DNA of 64,000 nt from Plectrocnemia conspersa (Eukaryota; Arthropoda; Insecta; Trichoptera; Polycentropodidae). The translations under genes and the position numbers were made by a program. The notes beneath the pieces are model-generated. The model was not told the origin of the DNA, ran no database searches, and worked only from the letters and a program-made list of their open reading frames with translations. Location of the stretch: assembly GCA_009617715.1 (NCBI GenBank), contig VTFK01000142.1:310001-374000 (forward strand). Direction: 5' to 3'. The stretch's first letter is position 1. Each line of letters starts with the position of its first letter. Positions 54,936 to 64,000 of this stretch are shown one piece after another.

Positions 54936-54941
54936 ATTAAA
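54936..54941 (+). terminator. Poly(A) signal of thioredoxin reductase
   Basis: ATTAAA (in AATAATTAAATG) about 150 bases after the stop; no AATAAA lies closer. Confidence 0.45.
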
Positions 54942-54986
54942 TGTGATTATAGGATTTTTATCGATCAAAAATATTATTTGTATGTT

Positions 54987-54992
54987 TTTATT
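54987..54992 (-). terminator. Poly(A) signal of the matrix metalloproteinase gene
   Basis: TTTATT on the plus strand, about 160 bases beyond the MMP stop on the minus strand and only about 45 bases from the TrxR signal on the other strand. Confidence 0.45.
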
Positions 54993-55150
54993 TTGAAATG
55001 ACTTAAATAACGTTTGTGAATTTGGACATATAGTGATTTAGTCGATAGTATTAACAGGTGAAAAATGATATTGTCAAACGCTATTTTTGTTAATGTTTAT
55101 ACCGAACTAATAAAAGTTACATATAAATATTTGATTTATGTAATACGGCC

Positions 55151-58100
55151 TTATAAATATCCTCTCGTTAATATCTCCTTAGGTAATAGTTGGAATATCT
55201 CCTGCGTCTCCGGACATCCAAACCAAATCTGAGGTCCCGGAAGCGGATAATGTCTGTCAGCTTTGATCAGTATATTATCAAACTTCCAACATAACAAATC
55301 CTTGAAGAAATACGTCTCACCTATAAAATTATCAATCCAAATTGCATCTAAAGGGATTTTATAATTAAATTATTAATAAAGAAATACCATCCCAATTTAT
55401 AGCAACATCTACATCATTAGGAATGCCTTTCCAACGTGTCATATTCTTCGGATAGCCCTCATCCATACTATTCGTCTCTTCGTCATACCTCCAAAATAAA
55501 TCGCCTTTGAATATGTAAGTTTTCTTATTCAACGGCCATAACATAATAGCATCTATTGATATATTATCAAATATCTTATAGTTGTTCATGTGAAACGGTC
55601 CTTCTATTCCATCTTCTCTATAAATCCAGTGCTCTGAACCTTGAAAAGATATTTTTAATAAACTTATGTAAAAATATTAATTAAAAGCTAATGGCGATTT
55701 ATTTATAATGTACATATACATATATACAAATCTAATCCCGTACATTTATTTTTAGTATATATACTAATATAATTTAATTTTCTACATTCTGTTTCTTTGC
55801 CGTTAACAAAATATTATTCGCTAACGGTGCGTTTGAAAAGAAGATTGAATACAAGAAACTGGTGAACACAAATTGCCTTTGCTTTTAAACTAACCTGAGA
55901 AGAAAGCAATAGATCCGTCTCTTCTTTCATAAACACAATCGACTCGATCAATCGTCAGAGGAAATTTTGGAAATATAGTTTGAATGCTTGTTGGATATCC
56001 CAACTCTGGTTTGTTCCTCTTCTTGAACCTCCATACATACTTTATAACATCAATCATTAATTTAACTGAAATTTATTTATAGGTATGCTTAAGCATTACT
56101 CACTCTTCCTTTGAAGACAAATATGTCGCCGCTTATCGTCGCTATCGTGTCGAAACCGTTGCAAATATCTTCGAATACAACTAGTGGACTGGTCGGTTGT
56201 GTGCTCTTCAATTCTTCTTCTTTATGATAGATGGACTCTGTTGATGACGTTATCGGATGAGTCGCTGAATAATCAAAAGTTTCATTGGTGATGTTCGTAA
56301 CAGATGTCAATAGTTCAGTTGTATGCTCATCTAAATGGGTAGTCTCAAACTTTGTTCCGCTCAAAGTTGTGTTAGTGGTTATGGTAATGTTTGAAGAGTA
56401 TTGTCCTGCGAAAAAAGGAGTGATTCATATAAAAACTATGAAAAAATTTCTCATTCTGTTGCCTTTTAATGAAGAAAAAAAATAATTACTGTATAATTTA
56501 TTCAGTGCCAAGATATCGTCTCGATCCAAGTCCCTCGCATCATTCTCCGTATAATATGGGTACATGATTGCTGTTGGTACATCCGAATGACCCAAACCCA
56601 AAGCATGTCCTAATTCATGAACGGCAGCCAAAAAGAAGCCGGTCGTCTCTCCTGTTTCGTCGGTTTCTGGTCCCCAACTCTCGTCACTGTCAAAGTGCAC
56701 ACTGCCTCCACTGTTGATGTACGGAAAAAAGGCGTGACCGAGGATGCCTCCGGGACCGTCAAAAGGATATCTAAATTCAACGTAACATGTTTTTAAAAAA
56801 TTCATCGCCGCATATACGATACAAACGGTAAGTGTTGATTGATACTTAACGCATCTCCATGTTCTAGGGCGTGGAACGACACTTTTATGTCGGCCTTTGG
56901 GTCGTCTGTCGGAACGAAGGTTATGCCTCCGTGCTGAGCCCACATGTCCAACGCTCTCTTAATATCGTTTCTGACTAGTTGCTCACCTAAAGTTGCACTC
57001 CAACTTTGTACACTAATTTGAATTCAAAAACAAATTTTAATAGCAAATCCTTAATTATATCACTTAAAGCAAAAATAGCATTCTCCAGATTTAATTAAAA
57101 ATATGTTTTTAATTTATATTTTTTATAAGCCTCACTTGTAAGTAATGATAGATTTTTTCCATCCTCTGCCAACGACTGTGTATCTTCTTCGTCGTGTAGA
57201 TTCTCGTATTATATCTTTGACTCCACATTTTCTCTTCTTCATCAACTATAAAACGATATGTGTGACTTTGAAAAAATTTTATTTTGAACTTGTACTCGTA
57301 TATTTCTTATCTAGTCTCACTCTTTTTACTATTCAAAAAACGAATTCTAGTGCATGTTGCAAATGCGGCGACCCTTTTAAGCCACTGCTATGCCTTCGTG
57401 TTGCATTCCTGATTCGTACTACCATCTGTCGGGCACTCTTTATGGATAATAGAGCAGTGTTTTGAATGTTTATAAAACTTTTAAGATTTTCATTTGATTT
57501 ACCCTCACGTATGCATAAGATCCATATTTTTAATTTTAGCAGTTTTTTTAACTCTTATGATATAATTTATAAGAGAAGAATATTTGGATTCATAATAGAC
57601 GTATTTCAGAGTTTTAAAAGTTCTGAAACTGGTTTTCATTTTTTAATTTATTTGTTAGTTTCTTATTATGGCGATATTTTATAACGTTTGAATCGGTTCA
57701 AAATTAAATTAATGTAAAGAACATGAAGTTTGATTTGAGTGAAATAATACATATTTTATAATGCTCTCTGATTTTATAAAATACAACAATAATTATATTT
57801 GAGCAGTTTACAAATATTTAGGATTAGATCAATAATTTTAAATTTAATTTGAAGTATTATGAATAAATTATATTTTCCATGGGCAATAAATATCGAAATT
57901 TTCAGTTAGTAAATAAAGCGTAGCATTGAGCTTTTACAAATAAGCTGTCTGTTACAGACAGACTTGTATCTTTATCATTTCAATATTCACGATTTTTACA
58001 ATTAGCGTTCAAGATTTCATTTCTATTTGGTAATGCGAATAAAGCCTTGAATTAGATTCCAAGTTATATAATATAATATTCACTACTTTTTAGTTTCTAC

Positions 58101-58448
58101 CTTACAAAAATCAAAGATTAATTACTTTTATAGTATCATCGTTGAAAGATCCAGTCTGAGGAAGTCCACCGAATCTTTGAACATTCTTGATCGCTTCGGC
58201 GATAGTATTCTTCGAATACTGAGCACCGTAACCAGCGTGATCGTCTTCTAAATATCCATATTTTTGCATGAAACTGATCTAAAAGTTTATCACATTTCAC
58301 TCTCGGCTTGAACTACCTATTATTAAAGATGTACCTGATCATTAGTCAGCACGACAATCTTGCTCGGAATGACAGGAAAACAATGTACATTTCGAAGATA
58401 TGCTAAGAGCGTCACCGCGAGCGTAAATATCGTGCGGATTGACACCAT
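55151..58448 (-). CDS. Matrix metalloproteinase, secreted, with hemopexin domain
   Basis: Zinc endopeptidase of the extracellular matrix (M10A). Nine coding exons on the minus strand: 58448-58335, 58278-58126, 57245-57136, 57012-56851, 56770-56490, 56405-56104, 56039-55895, 55639-55388 and 55320-55151; phases agree, 562 aa. Signal peptide at 1-24 ([17 protein letters not shown]); propeptide with cysteine switch KCGVKD (Cys96; the usual form is PRCGVPD); furin-type RRRR at 107-110; catalytic [11 protein letters not shown] (His231, 235, 241) and Met-turn Met249. A Ser/Thr-rich hinge with several N-x-S/T sites precedes a four-bladed hemopexin domain closed by Cys355 and Cys542 (blade motifs [13 protein letters not shown] and [14 protein letters not shown]). 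The protein ends 20 residues after the last Cys with no GPI or membrane segment, so a secreted form (Mmp1-like layout) is likely; orthology to Mmp1 rather than another insect MMP is not settled. Confidence 0.95.
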
Positions 58449-60562
58449 CGCACTACACGTCTAGTGGTGCCACTCAATAAGTAAACACAAATGACCGTTG
58501 AACTCTGGGGCGATGATAAAAATATATTGTACTATATTTCCTAAAAGATTATTTCGGAAACGGCAGCGTTTATCTGTCGAACGGCTTACGACCTCGGCGC
58601 GGTAGAGGGAGTGCAACAACAGGAAGTGCATGGTATACATCCTCGAACAGGATGCTGATATGATACACAAAGTAATGTAGTTTGCATTGTTATCCGGGGT
58701 CAGCAACATTGGAAAAGCAGTAAAAAATAGAGATAAATTTGTTACGTCCATGTGATTACATAGCTTTTACGATAAACTTTTTTAAAGAAAGTAAAGAAAG
58801 ATTAAAGACAAAAAACGAGAAGTTTGGAATGCTTTATAGCGCAAATGATAGTTTGGATTCTGTAACTATCGTTGCTGCCTCAGTTTTTCAAAATACAACT
58901 CTTCCTCGACTGATATTTTTTAATTGACTTAAGCTAAACTGAAGTTGTGCAGCCATCTTAAAGCAGCAGTATACAAAGCTGACAGCCCTCAGAACATTCG
59001 ACATTGTTTTTACCTCAACATATGACTAATTCAGACAACAGGAAGTCAAATTATTGCCCTAGATTTATTTGAAAGTGTATTGCATTTAATCCAGTGATGA
59101 TTTCTTAACAATTTTTTTTTAACTAGCCAAGGTGTTTGAAGATGTCAATAAAAAAATATAAACAATATATTTAAATATGATGGTTTGTATATATGTCCAG
59201 CATTGAAATCAGAGCTCTTTTCCTTCAATCATTTATTATCGTTTTTGCATGTTTCGATAATGTATAAGCAATATAATATTTCATATGTATCAGCGCATAT
59301 TATGCTTTCAATTTTAACATGTCTGTAAATATCAGATTGTATAATGCATTACTCATCAAAATATGTTGAATAATTGTATCATAAATTTTTTATATCAAAT
59401 TTCATTACTCAGATGATCAATTTATTCGCTACATGTACAATGGTTCATCGTGGCTACCTTCATTGGACCCTCATAACTTACGCAGAGTTGAATTTGTGAA
59501 TCTATTGCAACTCGTTTTACTGATGCCTTCCTTACCAAGTCTTGTATTTCTACCCCTAAATTTTAAAGGCGATTATTTTCGCCATAGGATAACCACACAT
59601 GCCTCGATTATAATTTTTGACATTAAAACGAAGAAATCGAGCTGTATCTGCAACGGGTTGAGAAGCTCATTGTGCCCCTCAAACAATATCAGGACAAACC
59701 TTTCTAGCGCACATTGAGGAATCCGTCCCCCTGATTTGTTAAATGACAATTTGTGGCCATGTATAAATATTTAAATAAGGGACTACTTATGAATAAATAA
59801 TAAGGAAATCATTTTCATCTGTTTAATAAATTATCTAAAAAAAATATTTGCACAAAATTACAAAGAAATCATGGTAATTTTTTATCGTATACCAATTTTT
59901 CACTATACATTAATATTATAATTCATACAATAGAATCTTAGTTTCAACAGAATATGGATAAAATAATCCAAAATACTGGATTACATCGACTGCATGCATT
60001 GATTGCAAAATATGGAAGCATAAAAACACAACACAACACAAATATAAAAAAATAATACTTGATCATTAACGTCTCGGTAAATTGACAATAATTATGTCGA
60101 GATTTATTAATTTAATACGAGTATGGTATAAATTGATGTACATAGCAGGGAATGTATTAAGTACAAAAAAAATATATTGTCAGATTCCATCTATTTTTGG
60201 TAAGAAAAATCATACTGCGATCAAAATAAATCGTTTAAATCAATCACCACAGCGACGACGCATCAATTGTGCTCTATAACGCGACCTGTCCCCGATAAGT
60301 CTCCACCTTAACCCTCATATATCCCAGCGTTGAGTGAATCGAATTAAATTAACTATTACTGTTTCGTGTATCACAGTTCAATCACAAATTAAAACATGAA
60401 CCGTCAATTGGAAAATAAATGCTCTCTTGTGTCACTTTGTCTCCGTCCGCGCGTCGTCGTTTCAAAACAAACAATGACCCCCGGGAACAACAATTTCACT
60501 AAAACGTAATCAGCGTCGCTCGACTCTTTGCACTATGTACTCGCTATCGGCTGCGTCTGCCA
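58449..60562. other. Intergenic region between the MMP and BCL7-like genes
   Basis: AT-rich, only short frames, no recognised motif or repeat. A 94-codon frame at 59433-59717 has unremarkable composition and I do not recognise it. The part next to 60563 is the 3' untranslated region of the BCL7-like gene. Confidence 0.55.
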
Positions 60563-61784
60563 TCATTCAGTCTTTAACCGCTTAGCAGCTATGCCGTTCG
60601 CTTCGCTGCTCTGAGAATTGGAGTCCTCGGAAAAGGCCATGTGCGACGAGGAGAAATCCATCGCGCCCTGTGAGTCGCTCACTGTTGAAAAACCTAAAAC
60701 ATCGTTAACAATTTAGGTCTCATTAAATAAATGCATTAGGTTTATATTATATCTCGATAGATTTTAAAGTCGACTGCAATCGTTATTGTTTAATAAAATG
60801 TTACAGTTCGTCATGCTGTTTTACAATTAACTCTTATTTATAATCTATGATTTGACAGAATCTTAAAACTATAAAAAGTCAGATGTATACGAAATATATT
60901 ACATGTGTTTGAATCTTCAGCCATGCCAAAGTTGGAGTTGGACGAATCGTGTCCTTTTTTTAAGCACGGTGCGTTTTCTTTGTTATCAGTCTTTGCCGAG
61001 CTCTTCTTCTTTTGTTCGCTACTCGATATCGGCACCCATTTGAAAATCTTCATTGTTGTTTCGCCTATCGTCACCCATTTCTTTTCCCTGAAAATTAAAA
61101 ATACAAGATCTTATACTAATTGAGCCAAAGAATTAAGATAAATTATACACCAGAAAAAGAATTATAACTCATAGAAGTTTTGATGGAATTATTTGATATG
61201 AAATGATGATTTTTATACAATATGTGTTAAAACTTCATTTGACATGAAAAAAATTGCTTTCCATTAGCTTTAGAATCATAATCAAAACTGTAGAGATACT
61301 TTTTTAAGTTAACACTAACACATGCTTACATTATTGACGAACGATATTGCGAGATTGTTACCAATTTTTGTGACCTTAAGAGATAACTTTAAATACATCT
61401 CAAGAAAAATCATTATATGTAAAAAAACATATTCCCAAGAAATGAAATGATTAAAATACATCATTGTATATTGATCGAAAACGTTAATTCGTAGGGATGA
61501 CGCGTTCAAACTCAAAATGGCGCGATTACGTAAATTTGATTAAATTGAACGGCAAATCTCTCTAAAACAACAAGTGAATCATCGTCGTGATGTTTTGCTA
61601 ATGAGTCATAATTGAACAGATCGAAGCGGGTCTGGCAAAGTAAAATGGTGGCCGCGTATATGTATGTGTGAAGGCGGAAAAAGATGGCCGACCAGTGCCT
61701 GACGCGCTCGACGGCCTGCATAGCGCGCTTCATGTCGTCCCTGGCGGCGCGCTGCCTCGTTTCCGCTCGCACAGACCGCGACAT
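60563..61784 (-). CDS. BCL7-like protein, SWI/SNF (BAF) chromatin-remodelling subunit
   Basis: Three coding exons on the minus strand: 61784-61693, 61087-60903 and 60693-60563; phases agree, 135 aa. The N-terminus MSRSVRAETRQRAARDDMKR with AVERVRHWEKKWVTIG and TTMKIFKWVPI is the conserved BCL7 domain (about the first 50 residues; vertebrate BCL7A/B/C begin MSGRSVRAETRSRAKDDIK). A Lys/Ser-rich middle follows, and the end carries MDFSSSHMAFSEDSNSQSS and a basic AAKRLKTE. BCL7 proteins bind the nucleosome acidic patch through the N-terminal arginine region within BAF complexes. The exon 1 donor (CACTG|GTCGGC) is weak, but it is the only one that gives W-EKKW. The gene is otherwise intact. Confidence 0.94.
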
Positions 61785-61799
61785 CTTGGTCGATCGTCT

Positions 61800-64000
61800 C
61801 GCTCACCGGCGAACGGATTCACTTGACACACGCCGCCCGGTGCTGCCAGAATCTATCTTTTTTGGCCACAACAATCGAATGACAGCTTTTGCAACTAGAA
61901 TCAATTTTAATAATCATATGTCGAATTTAATTTCCAATGATGGCATATATTTGTATCGAAATGCCACATGTGCAACAAGTACTGCTTATTCGTAATAGTA
62001 AATAATTTTTGATATCCTCGTCCCATTCTCAAAAATTAATCAAAACGAGACCCTACCAGGGACGTGCCGGCGTGATATATTCCACGAAAAATAACTGGGT
62101 TTTATAGGTAGAAATAAACGGCGATGGAAAAATTAATTAATTATTTATAAGATTAACACATTTTTAAATACAAACATCGCAGCACTTGCTTGAATGTAAA
62201 CTGTTTTGCATAATGGCAATACTGTCAACATCGTTATGTTGGACTTTTAAGGAGTCACTGGTACGCGGCGACTGGCATTTCAGTTCATTGGCGCCTTACC
62301 GTTTACACAGCGCCAGCAAATGGAAGAACTATTGTTAAGAAAAAAGCGACTGGCGGGCGACAGTTGTCATTTTACACGGTGCCATTTACCTTGCGTTAGT
62401 ACGGTAGTGTGGTGGAGGGGGAAACTTTGTGACTGGCATTTACACAATGCCAGTCACTGAATGCCAGTGACTAACACTGTGTAAACGCTGGAAAAAATCT
62501 GAGCGAAGCCGTCGCAAGGTTTTTATCCAAAAGCTGGCTTTTCAGTTGGTACTGGATAATTTAAATATGGAGAGAGATGGTTTTGAAATGTTTACAAGAA
62601 GTCATGAGACATGTTAACACAAGGTAGCATTACAAGAGTCATATACTCGAACACGTGCGAGGTGTTATTTTTGTCCTCGCAATGAAGATAAAAAACAAAT
62701 ATTCATTGCTGTATTCATAGAATAGAAGAGAAAAACATGTTTGAAAAGAATGCAGTTAGTTTTTTAGATTTAATTTACATTTACAACAATGAATATATTT
62801 TGTATGTTTATTCTAGTATTTTTTGTAAATTCATCCTTGTATTTTTGTTTCTGTACACATTTTTAGTTTAAAATAAACCCTTTTCATTTAAAATTAAAGC
62901 TTTTTCAGTCTAAATTAAACATTTTAAAAATTAAATTAAACATTTTGATATTTTTTTAATAAACCCATTATATTGTACTTACGTGTACATAATCACGCTT
63001 TATAATTTATTTTCCAAGCAGCTGCAGGTTTTTTTATACGTATTCACATATTATTTACGGCTACAGACTCGTTTACATATACATAACGTCCACCGATTTT
63101 ATGAATCCGCCAGAAAATTCCTTCAATGTTCATAGCTGCAATCAGGGAAACATTTCGTACTCTAACTATTGGCAAGGACACGCATGACGGTGTGTTAATC
63201 TTTGATAGCGCTTTTGTTAGCCGAAGATGACAACTGAAAGCAGATTCGTCGAAATATAAATATTTATTTTTATTTAAATGACATGAAAGATTTATAGTGT
63301 TTAGGCCAAATATCTACGTTTGTTTTGATTTTTGACAGTCCTAGATATGACAGAAAACTAATTTAATCACTATTATCATAGGTTTTTATACATACAATTA
63401 ATGCGTCTAGACGTCCTCCTTTGAGGAGGATTGTCCTAAAAAATTTGTCCATGGAACAAAGAAAGTTAAACAAAAAATTTAATTTTAAAATGCTGCAACA
63501 ATATGCCCTTTATCCTCCTCAAACAAAAATTTCCGCGACGACCTTTTAATTTTTAATGTCCTTTGATATTTTCAAAATTTTGTCACTAATACAATACATA
63601 TGAAAATTGGCAACCGGATTATTGCGCAAACAAAAATTACGCACATGAATATTCCACACAGCAAAAATTATGAACATAGATTGTTTGATGGTAAAATATT
63701 ATTTACTTTTAATTCTTCTCTATTTTTAAGCAAAAAATTGTGTAAAATTAGGAAATGTAAGTGTATTACACCAATGTAAACTACTAATATAATTGTGAAA
63801 TGTTTTTAAAAGAGGATATTTTTAAATTAAAAACATATTGACATCTGTGATATAAACAGACATTATTCTTTTTATATATATTGACGTATTCTTAAATAAA
63901 CACGTATCTATGTGTATATTGAAATATTCACTGTGTACTATTTTCGTTTGTGGAATAATCACTGAACCATGAAAATTATCATTGTACTAACACATTCAAT
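61800..64000. other. Intergenic region right of the BCL7-like gene
   Basis: No gene recognised. It includes the upstream region of the BCL7-like gene, the GACTGGC motif cluster (62260-62491) and, near 63480-63590, a repeat tail shared with 21000-21135. The rest is AT-rich with short frames. Confidence 0.55.
62260..62491. repeat. Cluster of short direct and inverted motifs (GACTGGC / TTTACAC)
   Basis: GACTGGCATTT at 62270 and 62431, GACTGGCG at 62348, and the inverse AATGCCAGT at 62446 and 62460. Interleaved are GTTTACACAGCGCC (62301), TTTTACACGGTGCC (62370), ATTTACACAATGCC (62438) and the inverse CACTGTGTAAACGC (62475). GACTGGCATTTACACAATGC with CAGTC forms a hairpin. This looks like the subterminal motif array of a DNA transposon whose ends I could not fix. 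Confidence 0.55.

Overview
This is a piece of an AT-rich animal nuclear genome, almost certainly an insect. The genes have GT-AG introns and AATAAA-type poly(A) signals. The thioredoxin reductase ends in Ser-Cys-Cys-Ser rather than a selenocysteine motif, as in flies and other insects. One gene matches the insect MESR4 type (C2H2 fingers plus a C-terminal PHD finger), and the intergenic DNA is full of small DNA-transposon relics. I cannot name the species or order from sequence alone. All identifications come from reading translated exons against remembered family motifs; no database search was run.

Layout, left to right. 294-1935 (+): DDOST/OST48, the 48-kDa oligosaccharyltransferase subunit, 5 coding exons. 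1.9-9.2 kb: no gene, several transposon relics and a CpG-rich patch at about 6.1-6.4 kb. 9185-29367 (+): an LRRFIP1/2-type coiled-coil protein with a first intron of about 15.8 kb, at least one alternative first coding exon and three alternative last exons. 33092-37558 (-): Mediator subunit MED19, with a 3.4-kb intron full of degraded mobile-element coding sequence. 37.6-41.3 kb: transposon graveyard. 41376-46029 (+): a large intronless zinc-finger/PHD gene (MESR4-like) read in two frames joined at a run of six G. 47245-49683 (-): a Sniffer/C-factor-like short-chain dehydrogenase. 49521-54784 (+): thioredoxin reductase. 55151-58448 (-): a secreted matrix metalloproteinase with hemopexin domain, 9 exons. 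60563-61784 (-): BCL7-like SWI/SNF subunit. 61.8-64 kb: no gene seen.

The genes are unrelated housekeeping and regulatory genes and do not form a pathway. The most notable arrangement is at 49.5-49.7 kb. The first exon of the dehydrogenase lies inside intron 1 of thioredoxin reductase on the opposite strand, while the promoter and first exon of thioredoxin reductase lie inside intron 1 of the dehydrogenase. Tail-to-tail pairs (MESR4-like/SDR and TrxR/MMP) have poly(A) signals only tens of bases apart.

Mobile DNA: five hAT-type elements can be delimited by 8-bp target-site duplications, four of them with the nnnTAnnn pattern of Buster-type hATs. There are also relics of a mariner-type transposase (one coding relic, one 5' fragment, one internally deleted copy), a zf-MYM/TTF-type hAT transposase relic, a PIN-like insect repeat ORF relic, a TA-flanked MITE, a fold-back element and several two- or three-copy repeats. 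I found no CRISPR array, bacterial-style operon, rRNA or credible tRNA gene. I found no clear undescribed multi-gene system; the items most worth follow-up are the interlocked 5' ends, the alternative LRRFIP termini and the possible mitochondrial first exon of TrxR.
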